Below the pieces are notes generated by a model. The model ran no database searches. It saw only the letters and a list, made by a program, of their open reading frames with translations, and was not told the DNA's origin. A stretch of 64,000 bases of DNA from G963663495 sp963663495 (GTDB taxonomy: Bacteria; Bacteroidota; Rhodothermia; Rhodothermales; Bin80): contig OY760427.1 of the NCBI GenBank assembly GCA_963663495.1, positions 1,116,001 to 1,180,000 on the forward strand. Reading direction: 5' to 3'. Positions 49,340-59,190 of the stretch are shown one piece after another. A program made the translations under genes and the position numbers. Position 1 is the stretch's first letter; every line of letters starts with the position of its first letter.

Positions 49340-51845
49340 GTGGATTTTGAAGATGGCCTGGCGCGACACCAGGGGCAGTCGGCGCAATCTGCTGCTTTTT
49401 GTGTCGTCCATGATAGTGGGTGTGGCTGCTCTGGTTGCTATTACTTCGTTTCGGAGCAACCTGTTGCGCGCGATTGATGAAGAGGCTCAGGGGCTGTTCG
49501 GGGCAGACATGAGCCTGGAAAGTTCGCGGCCCTTTGTGCCTGAGACGGAAGCCCTCATTGATTCGATTGGTGGCGAACAGGCGCGGCGGACTTCTTTCTT
49601 TTCTGTGGCATTATTTCCCGAGAGCGGCGCCAGTCGCTTGTCCATGGTGCGTGCGTTGGAGGGCGCGTACCCTTTTTATGGCTCCATCGTCACCGAGCCC
49701 CTGTCGGCGGTGGAAACGTGGCGCAGCGGGCGCCGGGCGCTCTTGGATCGTGGCATGATGCGGACATACGATGTAGCGCTGGGCGACTCCGTACAAATCG
49801 GACGATTTCGGTACGAGGTTGTCGGTGCGATTATCAGGACGCCGCGGGAAACGACCGCCAGTATGCTCATTAGTCCGCCAATTTATATCGCGCGCTCGCA
49901 GCTGGACACGTCGCTGGTATCCTTCGGCAGTCAGGCCAGCTATGAGGTGTACTTCAAGCTTGATCCGTCGGTCAACGTGGAGGCGCTTCGGGATGATCTG
50001 GCAGACCATCGCAGGGAATTTGAGGTAGGGATGGATACGGTGGAAGAGGAGCGCGAGGACTGGAGCGAGGTGTTAGGGGGCGTGACACGATTTCTGGGGC
50101 TGGCCGGATTTATCGCCCTGCTGCTTGGGGGGTTGGGCGTGGGAAGCGCTATACATGTCTACGTCAAGAAGCGGCTGACGACGGTGGCTGTGCTGCGCTG
50201 CATGGGCGCGTCCGTGCGCCGAACTGTATGGGTCTACTTGGCGCAAGCGGCTGCCATGGGCGTGTTGGCAGGCATTGTGGGATGTGTTGCTGGCTCCGTG
50301 CTGCAGTTGGCATTGCCAGGAGTACTGGCAGACTTTCTGCCTACAGAAACAGACATGCGTTTGTCCATGAAAGCGATCGTACTCGGGATGTGTGCGGGAC
50401 CCGGCTCTTCCATCCTTTTCGCCCTGCTCCCCTTGCTGACTGTGCGTCGCATTCCGCCGCTGGCGGCCCTACGATCTGCCTTCGAAGAGCGCCGAAAGCG
50501 CTGGGACATTGGGCGAACGTTGGTGTATGCTGTTGTCGCGGCGGGTGTGGTAATCCTTGCAGCCATGCAGGCCCAAGACATCCTCGTAGGCGTCGGTTAT
50601 GCCGTGTTCCTGGGCACCGCATTAGGTGCGCTATGGCTGTTGGCCTGGGGGCTGGTGAAGTTGGCGCCTCGTTTGGTCCCTAACGCATATGTCTGGCGCC
50701 AGGGGATCGCTAACCTCCATCGCCCCAAGAACCAGACATTGCTGATGATGGTGACGCTGGGATTGGGATCGTTTCTTGTACTTACCATAATGCAGGTGGA
50801 AGGGACCCTTCTGGCAAGTTTTGCGAGGGCCAACAGCGAAGATCGCCCCGACATGGTATTGTTTAACATCCGTTCGGATGAGCGAGCCGGGGTAGAGCAG
50901 CTCACACTAGACCAGGATCTGCCGATCGTTGAGTCGGCACCGTTGGTGTCCATGCGCATTTACTCGGTGGGGAGCCAGCTGGTCGACTCATTGCGAGCTG
51001 ACACTACACAGCGTTCCAACTGGGCTTTCTTTAGAGAGTATCGCTCCACCTATCGGAGCGGCGTCACCGACGCGGAGCAAGTAGTTCGCGGAGAATTTAT
51101 TGGAAGCCATGAAGGCACTGGACCTGTTCCCGTCTCCATTGAGCGCGATCTTGCCGAGGAGCAGCTGGAGGTTGGAATTGGGGACACCATCGTGTTTGAT
51201 GTGCAAGGCTCCCTGGTGGAGACGACAGTGGCAAGTTATCGAGAGGTAGACTGGCAGCAGACGAGAGCGAATTTCTTCGTCGTGTTTCCGGAAGGAGTTC
51301 TGGAGGAAGCGCCCCACACACACGTCATCATGACGCGAACGGGGACCGATGCGAAACTGGCGCAGTATCAGGGGACCATGGCGGCAGCATACCCGAGTGT
51401 AACTGCCATCAGCCTAAGCTTGATACTAGGTATCTTGGACGAAATCTATGCACGAGTACAGCAGGTGGTGCGCTTCATGGCACTGTTCAGTGTAGTAGCA
51501 GGTATGCTAGTGCTGGTGGGTTCCATCATGACAAGTCGGTACCGACGGTTGGAGGAGTCCGTCCTGCTAAAAACATTGGGAGCATCGCGGAGGCAGGTCC
51601 TGGCGATCGTGTCGGTGGAATACCTGGTGCTCGGGGTGTTGGCGGCGGTGGCGGGTATTTTGCTGTCGGTAGGGGCAGCCGCGACGCTTGCAACCCACGT
51701 TTTTGAGCTACCCTATGCGTTTGTTCCGGGCCCGCTTGTCGGTACCTTGGTGCTGGTACCGGTGTTAACAATTGCTCTTGGCCTGATTAACAGCCGCGGA
51801 ATCTATAAGAGGTCGGTGCTTGAGGTGCTGCGAACAGAGGTATGA
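49332..51845 (+). CDS. FtsX-like ABC permease, YbbP type
   Basis: About 837 residues with one N-terminal span (RNLLLFVSSMIVGVAALVAI), a large periplasmic domain, two FtsX modules (spans near 255-380 and 710-835) and two to three middle spans (~400-450). The second module ends with the family pattern ESVLLKTLGASRRQVL. It pairs with the ATPase before it and the TesA-like esterase; the tesA-ybbA-ybbP set is conserved in many bacteria, possibly for lipid or lipoprotein handling in the envelope. ATG 49332 overlaps the ATPase stop by 8 bases; ATG 49314 is an alternative. Confidence 0.92.
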   Translation: MDRWILKMAWRDTRGSRRNLLLFVSSMIVGVAALVAITSFRSNLLRAIDEEAQGLFGADMSLESSRPFVPETEALIDSIGGEQARRTSFFSVALFPESGASRLSMVRALEGAYPFYGSIVTEPLSAVETWRSGRRALLDRGMMRTYDVALGDSVQIGRFRYEVVGAIIRTPRETTASMLISPPIYIARSQLDTSLVSFGSQASYEVYFKLDPSVNVEALRDDLADHRREFEVGMDTVEEEREDWSEVLGGVTRFLGLAGFIALLLGGLGVGSAIHVYVKKRLTTVAVLRCMGASVRRTVWVYLAQAAAMGVLAGIVGCVAGSVLQLALPGVLADFLPTETDMRLSMKAIVLGMCAGPGSSILFALLPLLTVRRIPPLAALRSAFEERRKRWDIGRTLVYAVVAAGVVILAAMQAQDILVGVGYAVFLGTALGALWLLAWGLVKLAPRLVPNAYVWRQGIANLHRPKNQTLLMMVTLGLGSFLVLTIMQVEGTLLASFARANSEDRPDMVLFNIRSDERAGVEQLTLDQDLPIVESAPLVSMRIYSVGSQLVDSLRADTTQRSNWAFFREYRSTYRSGVTDAEQVVRGEFIGSHEGTGPVPVSIERDLAEEQLEVGIGDTIVFDVQGSLVETTVASYREVDWQQTRANFFVVFPEGVLEEAPHTHVIMTRTGTDAKLAQYQGTMAAAYPSVTAISLSLILGILDEIYARVQQVVRFMALFSVVAGMLVLVGSIMTSRYRRLEESVLLKTLGASRRQVLAIVSVEYLVLGVLAAVAGILLSVGAAATLATHVFELPYAFVPGPLVGTLVLVPVLTIALGLINSRGIYKRSVLEVLRTEV

Positions 51846-52540
51846 CCAGGTCTACTGAGTCAGTTCGGGTACGGCTTGATGCGGTACGGGAGCGTATCGC
51901 TCTTGCCTGTCAGCGTGCAGGTCGGTCTTCAGGCGATGTCACGTTGGTGGCAGTTACGAAGGCCTTCCCTCTCTCTGTTGTTGAGGCTGCCGTGCAGTGC
52001 GGGCTCACAGAGCTCGGTGAGAACAAGGTGCAAGAGCTTGTTATCAAGGCTGCGGCATTTCCGGAGGTGCGCTGGCATATGATCGGGCATCTGCAGCGCA
52101 ATAAGGCGCGGGATGCTGTTGCGCATACGCATTTGTTCCACGCGCTGGATAGTGTGCGTCTTGCCCGGGCCCTGAGCGCGCGAGCCAGCCAGGCGGGGCG
52201 TGTCTTGCGGTGTTGTGTACAGGTGAATGTTTCTGGCGAAGCCACCAAGTTTGGCCTCGCGCCCGGCAGCCTACTTGACGCACTTGAGGCAATGGCCGAC
52301 CTGCCAAATATCAGCTTGGAAGGGTTGATGACCCTTGCGGCCCCGGCGTGCGATCCCGAGACGGTGCGTCCACAACTTAGGAGGCTGAAGGAGCTTCTTG
52401 ATGTCTGGCCGGGCTTTCCATCCGCTCCCGTACTTTCCATGGGGATGAGCTCAGACTTTGAAGTGGCGATTGAGGAGGGGGCCACGCACGTGAGAGTGGG
52501 TTCGCGGATCTTCGGGCCAAGACGATCTGTCACAATTTAG
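51842..52540 (+). CDS. yggS: PLP homeostasis protein, YggS/PLPBP family
   Basis: A 232-residue PLP-binding TIM-barrel protein. The PLP lysine lies in VTLVAVTKAFPL, with ELGENKVQEL, WHMIGHLQRNKA and LSMGMSSDFEVAIEEGATHVRVGSRIFG being family blocks. It buffers pyridoxal phosphate and affects amino-acid balance. The ATG overlaps the permease stop (ATGA), so it belongs to the same transcription unit. Confidence 0.95.
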   Translation: MTRSTESVRVRLDAVRERIALACQRAGRSSGDVTLVAVTKAFPLSVVEAAVQCGLTELGENKVQELVIKAAAFPEVRWHMIGHLQRNKARDAVAHTHLFHALDSVRLARALSARASQAGRVLRCCVQVNVSGEATKFGLAPGSLLDALEAMADLPNISLEGLMTLAAPACDPETVRPQLRRLKELLDVWPGFPSAPVLSMGMSSDFEVAIEEGATHVRVGSRIFGPRRSVTI

Positions 52541-52549
52541 TCTATTTCA

Positions 52550-53392
52550 ATGCACGAGTACATAGAAGCAGATATCCAGGTACAGCGTGTGGAAGAAGCG
52601 CTTACCTATATCCGTAAGGAGGTGGGGACTTCGCCGCGCTACGGCATCATTCTGGGCACGGGCTTAGGCCAGTTGGCCAGCGAAATCAATGTGAATGCGG
52701 CATTGGAATACGACGACATACCGCATTTCCCCGTCTCAACAGTGGAGAGCCACCACGGCCGCCTATTGTTTGGCAAGCTTCGCGGCGTGGAAGTGGTAGC
52801 AATGCAAGGACGGTTTCATGTTTACGAAGGCTACAGTGTGCAGCGCGTGACCTTTCCTGTCCGGGTGTTAGGTCTGCTCGGTATCCGGTCATTGATTATT
52901 TCTACTGCGTGCGGTGGTATGAATCCTTTGTTCCGGCGCGGTGACCTGATGCTGATCACCGATCACATCAACCTGCAGGGTGTTAATCCGTTGGTAGGAC
53001 CGAATGTTGAAGCTTGGGGTCCTCGCTTTCCTGATATGAGTGCTCCGTACGATGTCAAGCTTCTGGCGGCAACGGAGAGGATCGCGCTGCACTTGGGCAT
53101 CAAGCTGCAGCAAGGCGTGTATGTTTCGGTTGTGGGACCCAACTTGGAAACCAGGGCGGAGTACCGCTTCCTGCGTACCATCGGTGCTGACGTAGTCGGA
53201 ATGAGCACCGTGCCTGAGGTGATTGTTGCGAATCACATGGGGCTTCCGGTGCTGGGCCTTGCGGTAGTTACGGATGAATGCTTTCCTGATGTGCTTGAGC
53301 CGGTAACCGTGGAGTTGGTATTGCAGGCTGCGGCTAGTGCAGCGCCGAACTTGGCGGCGCTGATCTGCGCCCTGGTAGCAGAGCATTACTAA
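52550..53392 (+). CDS. punA: Purine-nucleoside phosphorylase, trimeric (PNP-I)
   Basis: 280 residues. It cleaves inosine/guanosine with phosphate to the free base and ribose-1-phosphate. Seen: IILGTGLGQLA, FPVSTVESHHGRLLFG (His for phosphate), ISTACGGMNP, GPNLETRAEYRFLR and VGMSTVPEVIVANHMGLPVLG. The type (GTGLG and STVPE blocks) is the low-molecular-mass trimeric form. It follows yggS by 9 bases and abuts ileS. Confidence 0.95.
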   Translation: MHEYIEADIQVQRVEEALTYIRKEVGTSPRYGIILGTGLGQLASEINVNAALEYDDIPHFPVSTVESHHGRLLFGKLRGVEVVAMQGRFHVYEGYSVQRVTFPVRVLGLLGIRSLIISTACGGMNPLFRRGDLMLITDHINLQGVNPLVGPNVEAWGPRFPDMSAPYDVKLLAATERIALHLGIKLQQGVYVSVVGPNLETRAEYRFLRTIGADVVGMSTVPEVIVANHMGLPVLGLAVVTDECFPDVLEPVTVELVLQAAASAAPNLAALICALVAEHY

Positions 53393-56300
53393 TTGCGCGC
53401 TGAGGAGCTGAGACAGGCAAGCCCCGAGGCGTTGGAACGCGCCGTGCTGCAGTGGTGGCAAGACGCTGCCATTTTTCAACGTAGTATTGACGAACGGGCA
53501 GGGTGCCCCACATTCTCGTTTTATGAGGGCCCGCCCACGGCTAACGGAAGGCCAGGCATCCATCATGTACTCGCCCGCACGATCAAGGATGTGTTCTGCC
53601 GTTACAAAACCATGAAGGGGTTCAGGGTGGAGCGAAAGGCAGGCTGGGATACCCACGGACTGCCGGTTGAGATTGAGGTGGAGAAGGATCTCGGCCTGGA
53701 TGGTCGCGAAGATATTCTCGCCTACGGCATGGAACGCTTCAATGCCGCGTGTCGCAAGAGCGTTTTAGCTTACAAGGACGAGTGGGACCAACTGACGCGG
53801 CGCATGGGATACTGGGTGGACCTGGAGAACCCTTACATCACGTTCGACAATTCTTATGTAGAGACCGTCTGGTGGCTTCTCAAACAGATGTTTGACAAGG
53901 GGCTGTTGTATCGGGGGTACAAGATTCAGTGGTATAGTCCCGGGTCGGGCACAGTACTGAGCTCGCACGAGGTAAGCCTTGGCTACCGCGAGGTGCAAGA
54001 TCCTAGTGTCTACGTACGGTTTGCTGTCCGCGGGTCGCCGGGGACATATTTTCTCGCGTGGACTACCACGCCCTGGACGCTTGTATCCAATGTTGCCTTG
54101 GCAGTTGGGCCGGATGTAGGATATATGGTGGCGCGTGTTGGGGACGAGAGGCTGATCTTGGCGTCTGCTCGTCTGGAAGTGCTGAAGGCCGATTACGTGA
54201 TTGAGCGTTGCTTTGATGGACGCGAGCTGGTAGGATGGAAATACGAGGCCCCATTTGACTGGTATGAGGGGCAGGATAGCGGAGCCTTTCGCGTAGTTGC
54301 GGCAGAATTTGTCAGTACGGATGACGGGACGGGTGTAGTACATCTCGCGCCTGCATTCGGTGCAGACGACTTTGCGGTGGGCAGCGCGGAGGGCCTGCCT
54401 GTGCTCAATCCGATCAACGAGGATGGCGTGTTCACGGACCAGGTTCCGCTGGTACGGGGGCTGTGGTTCAAGAAGGCGGATCGCCCCATTCTACGTGATC
54501 TGTTGCGGCGTGGACTGCTGTACCGTGAAGAGTCCTATGTCCATAATTATCCACACGATTGGCGCAAGGGGACCCCGCTGATGAGCTACCCGGTGGAGAG
54601 CTGGTTTGTCCGTACCACTGCGATCCGCCAGACGCTGATAGACCTGAATCAAGAGATCAACTGGCAACCGCCCGGCATAGGTGAAGGGCGATTTGGTGAA
54701 TGGTTATCAAACAATGTGGACTGGGCACTTAGCCGCCGCCGCTTCTGGGGGACGCCGCTGCCTATCTGGGTTTCCGATTGTGATCCTAACTATGCAGAGT
54801 GTATTGGCTCCATTGCGCAGCTTCGCGCCAAGATAGGCATGGAGATCAAGGATATAGACCTTCATCGGCCGTTTGTGGACAAGCTCACTTGGCCCGCTCC
54901 CGATGGTGGTACCATGCGGCGAGTGCAGGAGACCATTGATGTGTGGTTTGACTCCGGGGCCATGCCATTTGCGCAATGGCATTATCCGTTTGAGAACAAG
55001 GAGGCGTTTGAGGCCTGCTTTCCTGCCGACTTTATTGCTGAGGGTGTGGACCAGACTCGTGGCTGGTTCTACACGCTTCACGCAATAGCCGCGCTTGTGC
55101 GAGGCGAAAGGGCGTTCAAGAACTGTGTGGTGAACGGACTGGTGCTGGACGAGAAGGGCGAGAAGATGTCCAAGACGAAGGGGAATGCTGTAGATCCCTT
55201 CAAAGTGATAAAGGAGTTTGGTGCCGATCGTGTTCGGTGGTATCTGATGGGGAATTCCGCACCGTGGGAGGACCTGCGATTCTCGGTGCGTGGCATCGCA
55301 GAGGTGGATCGCAAGTTCTTTGGCACGTTAGCTAATGTGCTAAGATTCTATGCTACGTATGCGGAAATTGACGGGTATGTGCCTGACCTGCACCCTTCAT
55401 CGGTGTTGGAGCGACCGGAACTGGACAGGTGGATTCTGAGTCGACTACAGACGACCATTCGCTCAGTAGATGCCGACTACGAGGCGTACCATCCCACCCG
55501 CGCGGCAAGGGCAATTGAACGTTTTGTTGATGAGTTGTCCAACTGGTATGTGCGACGCTCGCGCAGGCGGTTCTGGTCGTCCAAAACTCAGGACGTCGGT
55601 GTGGACAAATGGGCGGCCTACCATACGGTGCGCGCTGCACTTCAGGCTGTGTCCAGGATGATGGCGCCGATCGCCCCTTTTTTCGCAGAGTGGTTGTACA
55701 GGGAACTGGATTCGGAACCTCCGTCCGTCCATCTGGCGCGATTCCCGGAGATTAACCAGGAAGCCATTGACTTGGATCTTGAGTGTCGGATGGGTATCGC
55801 ACAGGCTGTTTCGTCTGCTGCGCGCGCACTCCGCAATCAGGCTGGACTTAGAATTCGCCAGCCGCTTGCAAGACTGTTGGTGGTAACGGGTGCGGGGCTT
55901 CCAGCGGATGCTGTCAAATCGGTAGCCGGTATTATCCAAAGCGAGGTAAACATAAAGGTGCTGCAGTACATCGAGGATTCCAGCTCAGTTGTGAGGCACA
56001 CCGTGAGGCCCAATTATCGGCGGTTAGGCAAGCGGTTGGGCAAGAACATGCAGAGGGTGGCGGCCGCCATTCGTGCGCTTGATGTTGAATCTGTTGCCCG
56101 CTATAATGCGGATGGCAGGTTTGCATTGCAGGTGGATGGTGATGTTTTCGACCTGGGACCGATGGATCTGGAGGTGCAAGTCGAGGGCATTGAGGGGTGG
56201 ATCGTTGGGCAGGGAGGCGGGGTCACCGTTGCGTTGGACACGCGTCTGACACCCGAGCTGGTAAGCGAAGGACTAGCACGCGAGTGCATCAACCGCATTC

Positions 56301-56536
56301 AGAATCAAAGGAGACTGGCCGGTTTTGCCGTGACGGATCGGATTCATGTGTCATACGATGCCACCGATCGTATGGCGAGGGCCGTGGAAGAGCATGCGGC
56401 ATGGATTCGGAACGAAACTCTTGCTCATGCATTGATGCGCGCCAAGGATCCAACCGGTAGCTCTATCGCATCGTTTGATGTCGGTAGCGATACGTTTACG
56501 GTTGGGCTTGTGTGCGTTGATGATGCCTTATCTTGA
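53393..56536 (+). CDS. ileS: Isoleucyl-tRNA synthetase
   Basis: 1047 residues: class I synthetase with a HIGH-like GIHH at ~55-58 after EGPPTANGRP, a CP1 editing domain (TTTPWTLVSNVALAV, DDGTGVVHLAPAFGADDF), GEKMSKTKGNAVDPFK (KMSKS loop, ~590), and an anticodon domain from ~700. The long form with a DUF5915-like C-terminal extension resembles the eukaryote-like/Bacteroidota type. The likely start is TTG 53393, immediately after the PNP stop; no ATG fits the conserved N-terminus. It leads the ileS-DksA-lspA cluster. Confidence 0.96.
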   Translation: MRAEELRQASPEALERAVLQWWQDAAIFQRSIDERAGCPTFSFYEGPPTANGRPGIHHVLARTIKDVFCRYKTMKGFRVERKAGWDTHGLPVEIEVEKDLGLDGREDILAYGMERFNAACRKSVLAYKDEWDQLTRRMGYWVDLENPYITFDNSYVETVWWLLKQMFDKGLLYRGYKIQWYSPGSGTVLSSHEVSLGYREVQDPSVYVRFAVRGSPGTYFLAWTTTPWTLVSNVALAVGPDVGYMVARVGDERLILASARLEVLKADYVIERCFDGRELVGWKYEAPFDWYEGQDSGAFRVVAAEFVSTDDGTGVVHLAPAFGADDFAVGSAEGLPVLNPINEDGVFTDQVPLVRGLWFKKADRPILRDLLRRGLLYREESYVHNYPHDWRKGTPLMSYPVESWFVRTTAIRQTLIDLNQEINWQPPGIGEGRFGEWLSNNVDWALSRRRFWGTPLPIWVSDCDPNYAECIGSIAQLRAKIGMEIKDIDLHRPFVDKLTWPAPDGGTMRRVQETIDVWFDSGAMPFAQWHYPFENKEAFEACFPADFIAEGVDQTRGWFYTLHAIAALVRGERAFKNCVVNGLVLDEKGEKMSKTKGNAVDPFKVIKEFGADRVRWYLMGNSAPWEDLRFSVRGIAEVDRKFFGTLANVLRFYATYAEIDGYVPDLHPSSVLERPELDRWILSRLQTTIRSVDADYEAYHPTRAARAIERFVDELSNWYVRRSRRRFWSSKTQDVGVDKWAAYHTVRAALQAVSRMMAPIAPFFAEWLYRELDSEPPSVHLARFPEINQEAIDLDLECRMGIAQAVSSAARALRNQAGLRIRQPLARLLVVTGAGLPADAVKSVAGIIQSEVNIKVLQYIEDSSSVVRHTVRPNYRRLGKRLGKNMQRVAAAIRALDVESVARYNADGRFALQVDGDVFDLGPMDLEVQVEGIEGWIVGQGGGVTVALDTRLTPELVSEGLARECINRIQNQRRLAGFAVTDRIHVSYDATDRMARAVEEHAAWIRNETLAHALMRAKDPTGSSIASFDVGSDTFTVGLVCVDDALS

Positions 56537-56538
56537 CT

Positions 56539-56934
56539 ATGTCCAGCGAAGCTACTCCGGCTCAGATTCCATTCTCCGATGAGGAATTGGAATATTTCAA
56601 AGGGCTAATCCTTGACAAACGTAGGCGTGCAGTAGAGGACATTGAGCGCATGCAGCAGCAGATGCGTGATTCTAGGGAGCAAGCGGCAACGGATTCAGCA
56701 TACAGCTTTCACATGGCTGATGCAGGCACCGATGCCATGGAGCGGGAGAAGCTCTACCTAATGGTGGCTCGGCAGCAGAAATTTGTCGGGTATTTGGACC
56801 GGGCGCTGGAGCGTATTGCTGCCAAGACCTACGGCGTATGCAGGGTGACGGGGAAGCCTATTTCTAAACAGCGTTTGGTGGCCGTACCTCACACAGAAAT
56901 TTCCATCGCCGCCAAGCGGAAGCAGAAGCGCTAA
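56539..56934 (+). CDS. DksA/TraR-family protein, zinc-site-less Bacteroidota type
   Basis: 131 residues: an N-terminal coiled coil (EELEYFKGLILDKRR ... QMRDSREQAA), an acidic tip region (DAGTDAMERE) and the C-terminal fold YGVCRVTGKPISKQRLVAVP. Only one of the four zinc cysteines remains, as is normal for Bacteroidota homologues. DksA-like proteins bind the RNA-polymerase secondary channel and tune transcription with ppGpp. ATG 56539 is chosen over a TTG at 56533 that overlaps the ileS stop. Its place between ileS and lspA is a conserved Bacteroidota arrangement. Confidence 0.92.
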   Translation: MSSEATPAQIPFSDEELEYFKGLILDKRRRAVEDIERMQQQMRDSREQAATDSAYSFHMADAGTDAMEREKLYLMVARQQKFVGYLDRALERIAAKTYGVCRVTGKPISKQRLVAVPHTEISIAAKRKQKR

Positions 56935-56938
56935 GCGA

Positions 56939-57589
56939 ATGCGACTGGCTTGGGTAGCGGCGGGGGTTCTGATCCTGGATCAGGCGACCAAGGTGATTGT
57001 GAGGCTTCGGATGGTGCAGGGGGAGTCTATTCCGCTGATTGGTGACTGGCTGAAGTTTACGTTCACCGAGAACCCGGGAATGGCTTTCGGTATCAACTTC
57101 GGGCCTGCCGGCCTGATCACAGGGTTCTCCATAGTTGCTACCGCTCTGATTGTAGTCTACCTTTTTTCTGTACGGAACGGATACATCTGGTACTGCGTCA
57201 GCCTGGCCAGTGTGCTTGGGGGGGCGCTAGGCAACATTGTAGATCGCTTGTTCTACGGCCAGATTTATGACTACGGTTCTTTTTTTAAGGGTCGTGTGGT
57301 CGACTTTCTTCATGTGGACTTATGGACGGGTTTCCTTCCTGATCTAATACCGGTGATGGGAGGGAGCTATGTGTCTGTGTTTCCAATATTCAACGTAGCC
57401 GATATCGGGATCGTCTGTGGAGTAGTCGGCATCATGATGTTTCAAAAGCAGTTTCACCAAAGTATGGCATCGGAGGTAGAGGAAGCCGCGGAGCAGGAGG
57501 AAATTGCTGAGGTCCAGCCTGAGGCACCGGAGCATTCCCACCTTGAGCCGGAGATTGAACGTCTGACCGGTCTGTCCGACCAAGGATAA
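56939..57589 (+). CDS. lspA: Lipoprotein signal peptidase (signal peptidase II)
   Basis: 216 residues, an integral membrane aspartyl protease that cuts prolipoproteins before the lipidated Cys. Four spans; family blocks LILDQATKVIV, FTENPGMAFGINF, GNIVDRLFYGQIYDY (catalytic Asp) and VFPIFNVADIGI (second Asp). It has an acidic tail of ~40 residues beyond the usual end. It follows the DksA-like gene by 4 bases. Confidence 0.96.
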   Translation: MRLAWVAAGVLILDQATKVIVRLRMVQGESIPLIGDWLKFTFTENPGMAFGINFGPAGLITGFSIVATALIVVYLFSVRNGYIWYCVSLASVLGGALGNIVDRLFYGQIYDYGSFFKGRVVDFLHVDLWTGFLPDLIPVMGGSYVSVFPIFNVADIGIVCGVVGIMMFQKQFHQSMASEVEEAAEQEEIAEVQPEAPEHSHLEPEIERLTGLSDQG

Positions 57590-57728
57590 GGCTTACCGTA
57601 TTTGAAGTGCGGCCGGGGCAATCCCTTCAATCGCAATCTGCCCGAATCTCTTTGGGTTCTCGTTACCATGTGCACGGCAACAAAGGATTGAATATTCCAT
57701 CTTTGCGCACGCAGCCTCGTTTGATTGG

Positions 57729-59025
57729 GGAATTATATACGTGAGTAACCAACGGTACACATCGAGGCACTAGTATCATTTTCACGGGTCATAGGGGTCG
57801 GTAACCCGAACGCCCCTCGCCGTGCAGCAGCCCCAATCCCGGAGGCGAGTATGTTTGCAGCCGCATTCACGTCTGCATGATCCGCATGTCCACAGGACAT
57901 ACACGTGAATTTGCTCTGCGTCTTACGGTTACTCGCTTCTGTGTGCCCACACACAGAACACCGCTGACTGGTATAGGCAGCGGTAACCTTTATCACCTTG
58001 CGGCACTTATAGCTCAGCATCTGTTCCAGCTGGCCCCAACCTGTTCGCAGTATCTCACGGTTGAGGCCAGACTTCTGTTTAACGTTTGTGCCAAAGCTCT
58101 CCATCGTCCCCTTAGCTGAACGTGTCATCGCTTTGATCTTCAGGTCCTCCAGTATCACCGTTGAGGAGCAATGGGCAATACTGCGACTTACCTGGTGGTT
58201 CACATTCTTGAGGATGTTAGCACGCTTGCGCTGTATGCGGGCGATTCTATGCTTCCGCCTGTTACGACGGTTGGAGCCTTTCTTCTGTCTCGCCAGTCTT
58301 CGCTGTTGCCGCTTCAACTTGGCATCAAGACGCTTGGTATCCGGTTGTCTGATAATGCTTGTATCGCCCGCTGTGGGGACCATTGCGACCTGCCCGCAAT
58401 TACGGTCAATGCCTACAGCACCGCCGGTATCCTCTATTACAGGTGCCTCCATCTTGTAGCAGATGACAGCATACCCTTTGCCGGCGTTCTTCTTTACCGT
58501 GGCGTTGACGGGTATACCATCAGGGTACGGGTTGCCTCCCCGCCTGCGGAGCGCCATATATCCCACTTTCGGGATATACAGCTTGCCATCCCGAACCCTT
58601 ACGTTATCCGGGATCGTGAACGAAGGCGTACTACCACGTCTGGAATGGAATCTCGGTCTTCTCCTCTTACCCTCCTTGAAGAATGCCTTCCATGCATCCG
58701 CTTGATATTTCGATGTGTATCTAACTACAATGTGTATCTAACGACACCAAAGGAGTATTCAGGTAGCCACTCGACCGTGCGGCGCAGCGCCGTGAACCGC
58801 TTCCCCAGCGAGAAGCAGCTTACCGAGGGCGGTTTCTCTCCAGCCTCTTTCGCTTTCTTGTACGCCCCGCTCTGCTCTGCGAGGATGGCATTCCACACAA
58901 ACCTACACGCACCCGCTAATCCAGCAAGTTGCTTGGCGTTACTCCGACTTCCGGGCAACAGCCTGTATGTGATATTGCGGTATGCACTAACCGTTTCGGG
59001 CATGGCACTGTGGTATATAATTCCC
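57729..59025 (-). mobile_element. TnpB-only element, copy B, flanked by 13-bp inverted repeats
   Basis: GGGAATTATATAC (57729-57741) and its exact complement (59013-59025) flank the region. The part shared with copy A runs from ~59013 (ATACCACAG side) to 57765 (end of GCCTC). No other gene is carried. The left end lies against a terminal repeat of the neighbouring IS256-type element. Confidence 0.65.
57733..59003 (-). pseudogene. tnpB: TnpB, copy B, broken by a 17-bp duplication
   Basis: Near-identical to the gene at 10941-12122. Start ATG 59003 with an intact N-terminus (MPETVSAYRNITYRLLPGSR), so here codon 8 is sense. A 17-bp partial tandem duplication at about 58722-58738 (GTTAGATACACAT repeated) brings a TAG and shifts the frame after GVVRYTL. 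The downstream frame (to 57733) keeps the RuvC residues (GIDRNCGQ, ILEDLKIKAM, DVNAAANIL) and the CSVC/CMSC zinc site. A few further substitutions and one added codon (KRRRPRF) separate it from copy A. Confidence 0.88.
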
Positions 59026-59190
59026 TAATAGAGGCGGCGTGCCATTCCTTGTTGGCTGAAAATCCGGTCGGTGCCGGCTGGAACGGCTATAATGTACAGA
59101 TTCTGCGCTCATCCTGACACCCCTGATTGTAGTTCTGATCAAAGAATTATGGGCTTTTGCAGCGGTTATCAAGCCCGCAAGTATCTGCCG

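Noticed and set aside
56539..56934. Damaged DksA because zinc cysteines are missing
   Set aside because: Bacteroidota homologues normally lack these cysteines, so the gene is regarded as intact.
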